DNA of 64,000 nt. It comes from Methylophilaceae bacterium. Its GTDB lineage: Bacteria > Pseudomonadota > Gammaproteobacteria > Burkholderiales > Methylophilaceae. Positions 1-8,752 of this stretch are shown piece after piece; the stretch's first letter is position 1, and every line of letters starts with the position of its first letter. Both the position numbers and the translations under genes were made by a program. The notes under the pieces are model-generated. The model was given only the letters and a program-made list of their open reading frames with translations. It was not told where the DNA came from and did not search any database. Location: NCBI GenBank assembly GCA_009926205.1, contig RFPI01000003.1, forward strand, positions 1 to 64,000. The letters run 5' to 3'.

Positions 1-1046
1 CCAATGCTAACCCGCAAATATTCAGGCATGCCGTAATTCGCGATTGGACGCACAATGACGCCCTGCTTTAGCAAGCTCTGATAAACTGCGGCGCCATCGC
101 CGACCTTAAAACTAACAAAGTTACCATAGGATGGAATGAACTCTAATTTAAGCTCACTCAGGCCTTGCGTTACTTGTTCCATGCCTGCCTGATTCAGGGC
201 ACGACTACGGGCTAGATAGTTATGATCGTGTAATGCGGCAACCCCAGCAGCCTGCGCTATGCTATTAATATTAAACGGCTGTCTGACTCGATTGATTAAA
301 TCTGCAATACCAGGACTAGTCGCGCCAAACCCAAGCCTCAATCCAGCTAGGCCATAGGCTTTTGAGAATGAGCGAGAAACCAATAAATGTGGAAACTCAG
401 CCAACCAATTCAAAGCCTCTGATTTATCAAGCTCAGACAAATACTCGTCATATGCCTCATCCAACACCACCAATATGGAGCGAGGTACCTGATCGATAAA
501 AGCTTTTAGACTAGCTTTATCTATGAGTGTGCCGGTTGGATTGTTTGGATTGGCAATAAAAATCAGTCGCGTTTTTGCAGTAATCGCTTTGTACATTGCA
601 TCCAAATCATGGGCATAATCTTTAGCAGGTACCGCAATACCTTTGGCCCCAACGGCTTGTGTCACCAGCGGATAAACGGCAAAAGCATGTTGCGAAAACA
701 CTGCCTCATCACCAGCAACCAAGAATGTTCGAGCAGCCAACTCTAAAATATCGTTAGATCCATTGCCAAAGACGAGCTGGTTTACACCTAAATTAAATTT
801 CTCAGCCACGGCTGCCCGTAAATCTACATTACCCCCATCAGGATATCGAGCAATATCTCCTATCGCCTCCTGCATCGCCTCATAAGCCTTAGGGCTTGGA
901 CCTAAAGGATTTTCATTGGAAGCTAGTTTCACAATATTTTCAGGCTTCAGTCCCATTTCGCGTGCCAAGTCACTTATCGGCTTGCCAGGTTGATATGGCG
1001 CGATAGAACGAATATAGGATGGAGCTAATTCACATAAATCAGACAC
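1..1046 (-). CDS. hisC: Histidinol-phosphate aminotransferase, C-terminal end missing
   Basis: PLP-dependent aminotransferase that converts imidazole-acetol phosphate to histidinol phosphate in histidine synthesis; some homologues also act in aromatic amino acid transamination. Translation from a GTG at 1046 gives about 348 codons that run off the left edge. Visible family marks are KLASNENPLGPSP near the N-terminus, FIANPNNPTGT in the middle and the PLP-lysine region SRSFSKAYGLAGLRLG. The frame ends at LRVSIG, so only a short C-terminal tail is missing. AAGAGG lies 6 nt before the GTG, which decides the start. It follows pheA by 10 nt and is the last visible gene of gyrA-serC-pheA-hisC; that position next to pheA leaves a role in aromatic transamination open. 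Confidence 0.93.
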   Translation of the reverse strand, partial: MSDLCELAPSYIRSIAPYQPGKPISDLAREMGLKPENIVKLASNENPLGPSPKAYEAMQEAIGDIARYPDGGNVDLRAAVAEKFNLGVNQLVFGNGSNDILELAARTFLVAGDEAVFSQHAFAVYPLVTQAVGAKGIAVPAKDYAHDLDAMYKAITAKTRLIFIANPNNPTGTLIDKASLKAFIDQVPRSILVVLDEAYDEYLSELDKSEALNWLAEFPHLLVSRSFSKAYGLAGLRLGFGATSPGIADLINRVRQPFNINSIAQAAGVAALHDHNYLARSRALNQAGMEQVTQGLSELKLEFIPSYGNFVSFKVGDGAAVYQSLLKQGVIVRPIANYGMPEYLRVSI

Positions 1047-1056
1047 GTTTAACCTC

Positions 1057-2133
1057 TTAAATCACAGCAGATGGGTAAGAACCCAACACTTTGAGTAGAG
1101 ACGCTCGCTCAGAAATTTCCGCGAGAGCCTTTGCTACTTTTGCATCTTGTTGATGGCCTTCAATATCGACAAAGAACACATATTCCCATAAGCCCATTTT
1201 GGCTGGGCGTGATTCAAACTTAGTCATACTCACTTGATTCTTTGCCAGTGGCTCTAGAATAGAAACCATTGCGCCAGGCACATTTTTGGTCGCAATCAAC
1301 AATGAAGTTTTGTCTTTACCTGAAGCCGCCACCTCATGCGATGCCAACACCAGAAAACGCGTGGTATTTTTTGGATCATCCTCAATATGCATTGCTAATG
1401 CTTGCAAACCAAATAACTCTGCAGCACGTTCACTAGCAATAGCTGCCACCCCTTGCTCATTTGCAGCCAATCGAGCGCCTTCTGCATTACTCGAGACTGC
1501 TTGTAGGGTTGCATTTGGTAAATGTTGATGCAGCCACTCATGGCATTGCGCAAGCGACTGGCTATGAGAGTAAACCTTGCTAATCTGATTCAAATCTTTT
1601 TCTTGGCTGAGAAGATTATGATGTATCGCCAAGGTAATCTCTCCGCAAATTTTTAAACCGGTAGCAGTCAACAAATCTAGCGTGCGACCAACAGCACCTT
1701 CAGTTGAGTTTTCAACTGGCACAACACCATAGTCGGCCTGTCCTGCCTCCACCATGCGAAATACGTCATCAATAGAAGCACATTGCATAGGCGCAGATAA
1801 ACCGCCAAATTGTTTATTCGCTGCCTCTTCGCTGAATGTCCCCAAAGGGCCCAGAAAAGCAACGGTCAGGGCCTTTTCTAGAGTACGGCAATTCGACATA
1901 ACACTACGGAATATGGCGGTAATCGCTTCATCTGGTAAGGGGCCATGATTGAGCTCAACCAAGCGTCTTAAGACTTGAGCCTCGCGCTCAGGACGGTATA
2001 TTGGCCCTCCACCCTTCAATTCACCGATTTGCCGGGCATGACTTGCTCGCTGATTGACCAAATCGAGCAATTGCTCATCGATGGCATCAATTTGATCGCG
2101 ATGTTGTTTTAGTTGGCTATCGTCTTGTTTCAT
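1057..2133 (-). CDS. pheA: Bifunctional chorismate mutase/prephenate dehydratase (P-protein)
   Basis: Converts chorismate to prephenate and then to phenylpyruvate for phenylalanine synthesis. The 358-residue protein has the three usual parts: an AroQ-type helical chorismate mutase domain (about 1-90, with YRPEREAQVLRR), a prephenate dehydratase domain starting at FLGPLGTFSEEAA (about 93) with the TTRFLVLA motif, and a C-terminal ACT domain (about 275-350) with the ESRP motif that binds phenylalanine in this family, so feedback inhibition is expected. Length is normal for a P-protein. It lies 13 nt after serC and 10 nt before hisC in one operon. Confidence 0.97.
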   Translation of the reverse strand: MKQDDSQLKQHRDQIDAIDEQLLDLVNQRASHARQIGELKGGGPIYRPEREAQVLRRLVELNHGPLPDEAITAIFRSVMSNCRTLEKALTVAFLGPLGTFSEEAANKQFGGLSAPMQCASIDDVFRMVEAGQADYGVVPVENSTEGAVGRTLDLLTATGLKICGEITLAIHHNLLSQEKDLNQISKVYSHSQSLAQCHEWLHQHLPNATLQAVSSNAEGARLAANEQGVAAIASERAAELFGLQALAMHIEDDPKNTTRFLVLASHEVAASGKDKTSLLIATKNVPGAMVSILEPLAKNQVSMTKFESRPAKMGLWEYVFFVDIEGHQQDAKVAKALAEISERASLLKVLGSYPSAVI

Positions 2134-2146
2134 GGCATGCCTCGCT

Positions 2147-3229
2147 CTATTTGTTGTCTTTGGCGAACTGCTGCATAAACGCTACTAGCGTCTGCACTCC
2201 CTCGATAGGCATGGCGTTATAAATAGAAGCACGCATACCACCGACTAGCTTATGTCCTTTTAATTGCAATAGACCCTGCTGCTGGGCTGCTTGAAGGAAA
2301 GCTGCGTCCATACTTGAATCTGGCAGAGTAAAAGGAATATTCATACGTGAACGATTTTCTAGCGCGACTGGTGAGCGATAGAAATTAGATGCATCAATAT
2401 AATCATAAAGCAAATTGGCCTTTTCGATATTGCGCTGCTCCATAGCAGCCAGACCACCTTGCTGTTTTAGCCATTTAAACACCAGACCCGCCATATAAAT
2501 CGCATAGGTGGGTGGCGTGTTATACATGGATTCATTTTCAGCATGGATTTTGTAGTCCAGCATCGTCGGTACGCTGCTGGCAGCATGACCTATTAAATCC
2601 TCTCTTATAATGACGATAGTAAGTCCGGCTGGACCGATATTTTTCTGTGCACCGGCATAGATCAGCCCATAGCGACTGACATCAACGGGACGAGACAAAA
2701 TATGCGACGACATATCGCAAACCAATGGAACTTCGCCACTATCAGGTAGGGTGAACATTTCCACTCCACCTATGGTTTCATTGGATGTGATATGTAAATA
2801 GGCGGCATTGGGATTAAGTTGCCAGGTGGCTAAATCGGGCACGTAGCTGTAGTTTTTGTCTGAACTACTTGCAACGACATTCACTTGGCAAAACTTTGCT
2901 GCCTCATCAATAGCTTTTTTGGACCAAATGCCAGTATTGACATAGTCGGCACTAGACTTGTTACGCAATAGGTTGAGCGGCACCATGGAAAACTGCAAAT
3001 GCGCCCCGCCTTGCAAAAATAGTACGCGATACTGTTGCGGAATCTGCATCAAATCACGCAAGTCTTGCTCGGCTTCTGCCGCGATTTGCATGAACTCTTT
3101 GCCGCGATGACTCATTTCCATCACAGACATGCCAGAAGCATGCCAATCAGGCAATTCTGCCTGTGCTTGAATAAGCACCTCTTTAGGCAATACAGCAGGA
3201 CCAGCTGAAAAATTGAAAATGGGCTTCAT
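2147..3229 (-). CDS. serC: Phosphoserine aminotransferase
   Basis: Transaminates 3-phosphohydroxypyruvate to phosphoserine (serine pathway) and also acts in pyridoxal phosphate synthesis. The 360-residue protein begins with FNFSAGPAVLP, the typical SerC N-terminus, and carries the PLP-binding lysine at about K196 in YAGAQKNIGPAG. Family length is about 360. It starts 10 nt after the gyrA stop, so it is probably cotranscribed with gyrA, the usual arrangement in betaproteobacteria. Confidence 0.97.
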   Translation of the reverse strand: MKPIFNFSAGPAVLPKEVLIQAQAELPDWHASGMSVMEMSHRGKEFMQIAAEAEQDLRDLMQIPQQYRVLFLQGGAHLQFSMVPLNLLRNKSSADYVNTGIWSKKAIDEAAKFCQVNVVASSSDKNYSYVPDLATWQLNPNAAYLHITSNETIGGVEMFTLPDSGEVPLVCDMSSHILSRPVDVSRYGLIYAGAQKNIGPAGLTIVIIREDLIGHAASSVPTMLDYKIHAENESMYNTPPTYAIYMAGLVFKWLKQQGGLAAMEQRNIEKANLLYDYIDASNFYRSPVALENRSRMNIPFTLPDSSMDAAFLQAAQQQGLLQLKGHKLVGGMRASIYNAMPIEGVQTLVAFMQQFAKDNK

Positions 3230-3239
3230 GCGCTATCGC

Positions 3240-5789
3240 TTATTCTTCATCATCCTCACCGGACTCGACCACTTTCTCTAGTCCAGATAGTTTTTCACCT
3301 TCACCAAGATTAATCAGAGTAACGCCTTGGGTAGCACGACCAAGTTCACGAATTTCTTTTACACGGGTGCGAATCAAAACGCCGCCTGTGGTAATCAACA
3401 TAATCTCGTCTTCATCCCCCACCAAGCGGGCCGCGACCACACGACCATTACGATCGCTGATAGCGATGGCTTTCACCCCTTGTGTGCCACGGCCAGAGTG
3501 ACGGAAATCTGCCAAGACAGTACGTTTTCCATAACCATTCTCAGTGGCCACCAAAACTGTTTGCTGATCGTTTTCTGCCACCAATAAGGAAAGTACTTGT
3601 TGATCTGCTTGCAACTTCATGCCGCGAACCCCACGCGAGCTTCGGCCTGTAGCACGCACTTCTTCTTCATCGAACCATACTGCTTTACCACCATCGGAGA
3701 CCAACACAATATCCTGTGCACCATTGGTAATCTCTGCACCAATGAGATAATCGCCATCATCTAGATTAATAGCAATAATGCCGCTCTTACGAGGGTTAGA
3801 GAATTCAATGAGCGCGGTCTTCTTCACAGTGCCCATCGAAGTCGCCATAAAGATAAAGTGCTCTTCGTCAAATTCTTTAATCGGCAGGATGGCATTAATC
3901 TTTTCACCTTCTTGCAAGGGGAACAGATTCACTATCGGTTTACCACGGCTTGCGCGTCCACCTTGAGGAACTTCATAGACTTTCAGCCAGTAAACTTGAC
4001 CGCGACTAGAGAAACACAAAATGTAATCATGGGTATTAGCCACAAACATTTTATCGATAAAGTCATCTTCTTTAGTTGCTGCAGCTTGTTTGCCTCGGCC
4101 GCCTCTACGTTGTGAGCGATACTCATCAAGCGGCTGAGATTTGATATAACCTGTATGAGACAAGGTCACCACCACATCTTGTGGGGTAATGAGATCTTCT
4201 AATGACAAGTCCTGAGCGTTATGGACAATTTCGCTTCGACGCTGATCACCAAACTGCTGACGAATCTGTGTCAACTCATCGATAATAATTTGAGTAACAC
4301 GCTCTGCACGCGCCAAGATATCGAGCAAATCAGCAATCAAGTCCATCACTTCACGATATTCATTGACGATTTTGTCTTGTTCTAGACCTGTTAAACGTTG
4401 CAAACGCATTTGTAGAATTTCTTGCGCCTGTACATCGGATAAACGATATCCATTAGGGGTCATGCCGAAATCAACGGAAAGACCGTCTGGACGTGAAGCT
4501 TCCATAGCGGCACGCTTCAACATTTCTTCGACCACAGGTGAATGCCAAGCTTTCGCCATCAATTCTCGTTTAGCATCAGGTGGCGTAGCGGCTGCTTTGA
4601 TAATCGCAATCATCTCATCCACATTTGCCAAAGCCACAGCCAAGCCTTCTAATACATGGCCACGCTCACGCGCTTTACGCAATTCAAATACTGTTCGACG
4701 CGTAATCACTTCACGACGATGACGTAAGAATGCCTCAAGCATTTGCTTCAAGTTGAGCAGGCGGGGCTGGCCATCAAGCAAGGCCACCATATTCATACCA
4801 AAGGTTTCTTGCAACTGCGTTTGTTTGTATAGATTATTGAGGACAACTTCAGGCACTTCACCGCGCTTCAACTCGATAACGACACGCATACCTGATTTAT
4901 CAGATTCATCGCGTAAATCGGAAATACCTTCTATTTTCTTCTCATTGACTAATTCAGCGATTTTCTCAATCAGCGTCTTCTTGTTCACCTGATAGGGCAA
5001 CTCATCAATAATCAGTGACTGACGATTACCTCTTTCCATGTCTTCAACATGGGTGCGACCACGCATCACTACACGGCCACGGCCAGTGCGATATCCTTCT
5101 CGCACACCAGAAGTGCCATAGATTATGCCTGCAGTTGGAAAATCTGGGCCAGGGACAATATCAATCAACTCATCGACGGACATATCAGGATTGGCCAATA
5201 AAGCAAAGCAAGCGTCCAATACTTCATTTAAATTGTGAGGAGGAATATTGGTCGCCATCCCCACGGCAATACCCGAGCTACCGTTGATAAGCAGATTCGG
5301 GATACGGGCCGGCATAATGAGTGGCTCATCTTCAGAGCCATCATAATTGGGACCAAAATCAACCGTCTCTTTATCAATATCTGCGAGTAATTCATGAGCA
5401 ATACGTGACATACGAATTTCCGTATATCGCATCGCAGCAGCATTGTCCCCGTCAACAGAACCAAAGTTACCTTGACCATCAACCAACATGTAGCGCAGTG
5501 AGAAGTCCTGCGCCATACGCACGATGGTGTCGTAAACTGCAGTATCACCGTGGGGGTGATATTTACCGATAACGTCACCCACAATACGCGCAGATTTTTT
5601 GTATGCCCGGTTCCAATCGTTGCTTAACTCATGCATCGCAAACAAAACGCGTCTATGAACTGGCTTGAGGCCGTCACGTACATCAGGTAATGCTCGTCCT
5701 ACGATTACGCTCATCGCATAATCAAGATAAGAACGGCGCATTTCTTCTTCAAGACTTATGGGCAGGGTTTCTTTGGCGAATTGGTCCAT
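3240..5789 (-). CDS. gyrA: DNA gyrase subunit A
   Basis: Breakage-reunion subunit of the type II topoisomerase that introduces negative supercoils. The 849-residue protein has the full N-terminal catalytic region with the active-site tyrosine at Y122 ([11 protein letters not shown]) and the quinolone-determining stretch [10 protein letters not shown] with T83 and D87 in E. coli numbering. A C-terminal beta-pinwheel with GyrA-box-like repeats follows, and the protein ends in an acidic tail (ESGEDDEE). Threonine at 83 is the normal residue in many proteobacteria and does not by itself mean resistance. It is the first gene of gyrA-serC-pheA-hisC, with a likely promoter just upstream. No Shine-Dalgarno is visible before the ATG; the leader is very AT-rich. 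Confidence 0.98.
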   Translation of the reverse strand: MDQFAKETLPISLEEEMRRSYLDYAMSVIVGRALPDVRDGLKPVHRRVLFAMHELSNDWNRAYKKSARIVGDVIGKYHPHGDTAVYDTIVRMAQDFSLRYMLVDGQGNFGSVDGDNAAAMRYTEIRMSRIAHELLADIDKETVDFGPNYDGSEDEPLIMPARIPNLLINGSSGIAVGMATNIPPHNLNEVLDACFALLANPDMSVDELIDIVPGPDFPTAGIIYGTSGVREGYRTGRGRVVMRGRTHVEDMERGNRQSLIIDELPYQVNKKTLIEKIAELVNEKKIEGISDLRDESDKSGMRVVIELKRGEVPEVVLNNLYKQTQLQETFGMNMVALLDGQPRLLNLKQMLEAFLRHRREVITRRTVFELRKARERGHVLEGLAVALANVDEMIAIIKAAATPPDAKRELMAKAWHSPVVEEMLKRAAMEASRPDGLSVDFGMTPNGYRLSDVQAQEILQMRLQRLTGLEQDKIVNEYREVMDLIADLLDILARAERVTQIIIDELTQIRQQFGDQRRSEIVHNAQDLSLEDLITPQDVVVTLSHTGYIKSQPLDEYRSQRRGGRGKQAAATKEDDFIDKMFVANTHDYILCFSSRGQVYWLKVYEVPQGGRASRGKPIVNLFPLQEGEKINAILPIKEFDEEHFIFMATSMGTVKKTALIEFSNPRKSGIIAINLDDGDYLIGAEITNGAQDIVLVSDGGKAVWFDEEEVRATGRSSRGVRGMKLQADQQVLSLLVAENDQQTVLVATENGYGKRTVLADFRHSGRGTQGVKAIAISDRNGRVVAARLVGDEDEIMLITTGGVLIRTRVKEIRELGRATQGVTLINLGEGEKLSGLEKVVESGEDDEE

Positions 5790-5811
5790 GTTTTTTATAT
5801 AAAATTGAGTA

Positions 5812-5839
5812 GTTATAAAGGGTTAGTTTTTGATAGCAA
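5812..5839 (-). promoter_or_regulatory. Putative sigma-70 promoter of gyrA
   Basis: Read on the minus strand, TTGCTA (5834-5839) and TATAAC (5812-5817) are separated by 16 bp, placing transcription start roughly 15 nt before the gyrA ATG. This is inferred from consensus match only. Confidence 0.4.
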
Positions 5840-6002
5840 AAAACAGCTCAAATTCTAGCAGATTTCATGCTTCTCCGGCAGTTTTATTTACACCAAAAAC
5901 TCACTGCAATGCGGCTTAAATACTGCATTTTTAAAATACCTATGAAAATCCTTTTACTTGCAGAAATGCCAAGCTGTATTTTTTAGCTAACACCCTATTT
6001 TT

Positions 6003-6033
6003 TCGTCAATTTTCTACAAAACTCAGGTATAAT
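6003..6033 (+). promoter_or_regulatory. Putative promoter of efp
   Basis: A perfect -10 hexamer TATAAT lies at 6028-6033, about 38 nt before the efp ATG. The -35 is poor; the nearest candidate is TCGTCA at 6003-6008 with a long 19-bp spacer. The rest of the gyrA-efp intergenic stretch (5790-6070) is AT-rich and shows nothing else recognisable. Confidence 0.45.
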
Positions 6034-6070
6034 GCGCGGCTTTTTATAGCGAACAATTTGCAGGATTATT

Positions 6071-6631
6071 ATGAAAACAGCGCAAGAACTCCGTGTTGGT
6101 AATGTAGTGATGATTGGTAGCGAACCAATGGTGGTGCAAAAGACCGAGTACAACAAGTCTGGTCGAAATGCAGCCGTTGTAAAAATGAAATTCAAAAACC
6201 TTTTGACTGATGCTCCTAGCGAAAGTGTTTACAAAGCCGATGACAAATTTGATGTCGTGGTATTAGAAAAGAAAGACGTTACTTATTCTTACTTCGCAGA
6301 TCCTATGTATGTATTTATGGATACTGAATATAACCAATACGAAGTTGAATCTGAAAACATGACTGACGCGCTGAACTTCCTTGAAGATGGCATGGAGTGC
6401 GAAGTGGTGTTTTATAACGGCAAAGCCATCTCTGTTGAATTACCCAACTCTGTTGTTAGAGAAATCACTTACACAGAGCCAGCCGTTAAAGGTGATACTT
6501 CTGGCAAGGTGATGAAGCCAGCACGTATTTCTACCGGTTTTGAGTTGCCTGTGCCTCTTTTCTGTAGCGTGGGCGACAAGATTGAAATTGATACGCGCAC
6601 CTTGGAATATAAAAACCGCGTAAACAAGTAA
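6071..6631 (+). CDS. efp: Translation elongation factor P, arginine type
   Basis: EF-P binds between the P and E sites of stalled ribosomes and helps form peptide bonds at polyproline stretches. The 186-residue protein has the three beta-barrel domains of the family and the C-terminal signature region [16 protein letters not shown]. The tip of domain I reads NKSGRNAA, so the modified residue is arginine (R32) and not the lysine of E. coli. In Neisseria and Pseudomonas the Arg-type EF-P is rhamnosylated by EarP with dTDP-rhamnose (established for the family). earP often neighbours efp but is not next to it here. AGGATT lies about 5 nt before the ATG. A clear terminator follows. Confidence 0.97.
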   Translation: MKTAQELRVGNVVMIGSEPMVVQKTEYNKSGRNAAVVKMKFKNLLTDAPSESVYKADDKFDVVVLEKKDVTYSYFADPMYVFMDTEYNQYEVESENMTDALNFLEDGMECEVVFYNGKAISVELPNSVVREITYTEPAVKGDTSGKVMKPARISTGFELPVPLFCSVGDKIEIDTRTLEYKNRVNK

Positions 6632-6642
6632 GACAGCACTAC

Positions 6643-6671
6643 AAAAAAAGGGAGCTAATGCTCCCTTTTTT
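6643..6671 (+). terminator. Rho-independent terminator of efp
   Basis: GGGAGC (6650-6655), loop TAAT, GCTCCC (6660-6665), followed by a T run and preceded by an A run. It can work in both directions, so it may also serve the cupin gene on the minus strand. Confidence 0.9.
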
Positions 6672-6696
6672 ATTTGTGTTTACACTCACTAAAACA

Positions 6697-6972
6697 TTAG
6701 AAATGTTTGTAATGTTTCTTTAACTGCTTAGTCACTTCCCAATTGGACTTCAAGCCACGTGGAAACTCCACATAATCACCGGCACGAATCACAACGGTTT
6801 CTCCACCTACTGGAGTTACATGGATTTCACCTTCTAACACATAGGCTTTTTCAGTCATATCAAAATTCAAAGGGAATTTGGATGGTGGGCAATCCCAAAT
6901 ATTCCAACTAGAAACGCCTAGTTGGTCCAGTTTTTCTTGACTTGGATGATGGTCAATGATGATTTGTGTCAT
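6697..6972 (-). CDS. Small cupin-domain protein (DUF861/Cupin_3 type)
   Basis: A 91-residue single-domain cupin. The visible core is EKAYVLEGEIHVTPVGGE, then VIRAGDYVEFPRGLKSNWEV, which matches the Cupin_3/DUF861 family of small beta-barrel proteins often found with (S)-ureidoglycine or EutQ-like annotation. The usual metal-binding histidines of the first cupin motif are largely absent, so metal binding and enzymatic activity are uncertain. It stands alone between the efp terminator and the tRNA-Ser terminator, so it is probably monocistronic. Function unknown. Confidence 0.8.
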   Translation of the reverse strand: MTQIIIDHHPSQEKLDQLGVSSWNIWDCPPSKFPLNFDMTEKAYVLEGEIHVTPVGGETVVIRAGDYVEFPRGLKSNWEVTKQLKKHYKHF

Positions 6973-7016
6973 GGTTTTCCTTTAATTAAAACAATTGAAA
7001 CACTCAATAAACAGTC

Positions 7017-7044
7017 AAAAAAAAACTGCCAAAAGCAGTTTTTT
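7017..7044 (-). terminator. Terminator downstream of tRNA-Ser
   Basis: On the minus strand AAAAAACTGC, loop TTTTG, GCAGTTTTTT followed by a further T run (7020-7029 pairs with 7035-7044). It lies 6 nt beyond the tRNA 3' end. Confidence 0.85.
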
Positions 7045-7050
7045 AAAACT

Positions 7051-7140
7051 TGGCGGAAGAGGTGAGATTCGAACTCACGGAGGGCGTGAACCCTCGACAG
7101 TTTTCAAGACTGTTGCATTAAACCGCTCTGCCACTCTTCC
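7051..7140 (-). tRNA. tRNA-Ser (anticodon UGA)
   Basis: Read on the minus strand, the molecule begins GGAAGAG and ends CTCTTCC plus discriminator G and an encoded CCA (7051-7053), giving a 7-bp acceptor stem. The anticodon loop is CTTGAAA with anticodon TGA (7104-7106 on the plus strand as tca). A long variable arm marks it as a class II tRNA, as expected for serine. TTCGAAT is the T loop. Total length 90 nt. A perfect copy of the half from the anticodon to the 5' end lies upstream (see 7240-7289). Confidence 0.96.
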
Positions 7141-7289
7141 AAACTTTACTGCACTTAACTGTCACTCGACAGTTTTAGTTTCGGCTAACCTAAGCCCTGC
7201 TTAGATTACCCTTCACTGCAATGTGCCGTGGGCACATTGTCAAGACTGTTGCATTAAACCGCTCTGCCACTCTTCCAAACTTTACTGCA
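7104..7289 (-). repeat. 50-bp perfect direct repeat covering the 5' half of tRNA-Ser
   Basis: Positions 7104-7153 and 7240-7289 are identical over 50 bp with a period of 136 bp. The copy inside the tRNA starts at the anticodon and runs through the D arm and acceptor 5' strand to 13 bp beyond the mature 5' end. The second copy is therefore a truncated tRNA-Ser (no 3' half) on the same strand, upstream of the intact gene. The 86-bp spacer also contains a second copy of CTCGACAGTTTT (7165-7176), which is present in the tRNA at 7093-7104. No integrase or other gene is present. Confidence 0.9.
7219..7239. repeat. Perfect 9-bp inverted repeat next to the tRNA fragment
   Basis: CAATGTGCC, GTG, GGCACATTG (7219-7227 and 7231-7239). 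It ends exactly where the second 50-bp tRNA copy begins. There is no T run, so it is not an obvious terminator; it may be a remnant of the event that made the duplication. Confidence 0.7.
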
Positions 7290-7362
7290 ACCTAAACCAT
7301 GTTCAAGCTCAGGCATGCCAGCCTATTTATGGCCTGCGAAAGGCCGGCATTATAGCATCAAA

Positions 7363-7896
7363 TTAATCATCTGCTATATCCGCATCAGGAAATAGCACAT
7401 CCGTGTAGCCAAATTTTCTTAAATCATCGATACGCATAGGATACAAAATACCATCTAAGTGATCGCACTCATGCTGCACGACGCGTGCATGAAAGCCAGA
7501 AACCAGCCTATCGATTGGATTGCCATATTGGTCAAAGCCGCTGTAGTGCAGTCGGCTATAACGCGAAACGATGCCACGCATACCTGGTACCGATAAACAC
7601 CCTTCCCAACCCTCCTCTTTAGAGTCTCCAATAGGCCTGAGTACTGGATTTACCAGAACAGTATAGGGCACTTGCTCCGCATCGGGATAGCGCGGATTAT
7701 GCCCTACGCCAAATATCACCACACGTTGACTGACACCAATCTGTGGGGCGGCAATGCCTGCGCCATTCATATGCGCCATGGTGTCTTGCATATCTTGAAT
7801 CAAAGCATGCAATTCTGGCGTATCAAATTGCGCAATCTCTTCTGCTCGTTGCAATAGAAGTGGATTGCCCATGCGCAATACTGGTTTAATCGCCAT
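7363..7896 (-). CDS. def: Peptide deformylase
   Basis: Removes the formyl group from the N-terminal methionine of new proteins. All three family motifs are present in the 177-residue protein: GAGIAAPQ (motif 1), EGCLSVP (motif 2, metal-binding cysteine) and HECDHLDG (motif 3, two metal-binding histidines and catalytic glutamate). It overlaps the preceding phosphorylase gene by 11 bp, so the two are translationally coupled. It is not beside fmt, unlike the usual def-fmt pair, so a second deformylase elsewhere is possible (inference). Confidence 0.95.
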   Translation of the reverse strand: MAIKPVLRMGNPLLLQRAEEIAQFDTPELHALIQDMQDTMAHMNGAGIAAPQIGVSQRVVIFGVGHNPRYPDAEQVPYTVLVNPVLRPIGDSKEEGWEGCLSVPGMRGIVSRYSRLHYSGFDQYGNPIDRLVSGFHARVVQHECDHLDGILYPMRIDDLRKFGYTDVLFPDADIADD

Positions 7897-8644
7897 GCAA
7901 TATCACCACTTGTTCAATAATGCTGCATATTTGTCCAATTGTTTGGCGCAAGGTCTTGCCCATTTCTTCATAACTAACTTCATGGCGACTATCTCCTCGG
8001 CCTGCCGCATGATTGGCAACAGGACAAATAGCGGCGTAACGCATCTCCAATTCCCGCGCTAGCGCACATTCTGGCATACCTGTCATACCAACAATGGTGG
8101 CGCCATCGCGCTCAAGCCTATTGATTTCTGCAGCCGTCTCCAAACGAGGTCCTTGCATAGCCGCATATACCCCGCCATTAATCATATGAATTTTGGCACG
8201 CTCTGCTGCTTGAAGACATAGCGCCCGAATTTCAACGCTGTAAGGTTCAGTAAAATCCACATGTTTGACCGCAGCAAGTTCCTGACATTCGTGACCGTCA
8301 AAAAACGTATGTTTGCGCCCATAGGTGTAATCAATCAACTGGTCTGGTAACACGATATCCCCGCTATTCAAGCCGGGCGTGGTAGAACCAACAGCAGAAA
8401 CTGCAACAATATTGCGCACACCAACAGAATGCAGCGCCCAGATGTTGGCACGATAATTAACCGCGTGTGGAGGGATGGTATGACCACTGCCGTGTCTTGG
8501 CAAAAACGCCAAAGTTCGCCCTGATACTTCGCCTAAGGTCACAGGACCAGATGGCTCGCCATATGGGGTACGGATAATCTCTCTTCTGGTAATTTTTAAA
8601 TCCGCAAAGGCGGTTAAACCAGTTCCACCAATAATTCCTAACAT
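7886..8644 (-). CDS. Methylthiopurine phosphorylase, probably S-methyl-5'-thioinosine type
   Basis: A 252-residue member of the MTAP/PNP phosphorylase family, which cleaves methylthio-nucleosides to a purine base and 5-methylthioribose-1-phosphate in methionine salvage. The phosphate-binding start (GIIGGTGL), [11 protein letters not shown], and the later [10 protein letters not shown] are all present. The substrate region reads MTGMPE and ANHAAG, with asparagine where adenine-specific MTAPs carry aspartate. This is the pattern of methylthioinosine phosphorylases such as that of Pseudomonas (family knowledge), so methylthioadenosine would first need deamination. MTAP activity cannot be excluded. 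It is cotranscribed with def. Confidence 0.85.
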   Translation of the reverse strand: MLGIIGGTGLTAFADLKITRREIIRTPYGEPSGPVTLGEVSGRTLAFLPRHGSGHTIPPHAVNYRANIWALHSVGVRNIVAVSAVGSTTPGLNSGDIVLPDQLIDYTYGRKHTFFDGHECQELAAVKHVDFTEPYSVEIRALCLQAAERAKIHMINGGVYAAMQGPRLETAAEINRLERDGATIVGMTGMPECALARELEMRYAAICPVANHAAGRGDSRHEVSYEEMGKTLRQTIGQICSIIEQVVILHGD

Positions 8645-8752
8645 CAGACATATCCTCCAAACAATCCCACCATTTTAGCCTAAAGCCGCAAGATAAAGAC
8701 ACCTCATACGGCAGTGATACGTTGGCATTTTTTGTGGCATACTCGTACCACC

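Noticed and set aside
3477-3489. Possible fluoroquinolone resistance from threonine at gyrA position 83
   Set aside because: T83 is the normal residue in many wild-type proteobacteria, including Pseudomonas; D87 is unchanged.
4363-4722. 119-codon frame on the plus strand inside gyrA
   Set aside because: It is antisense to a strongly conserved gene, has no ribosome binding site and no recognisable protein features.
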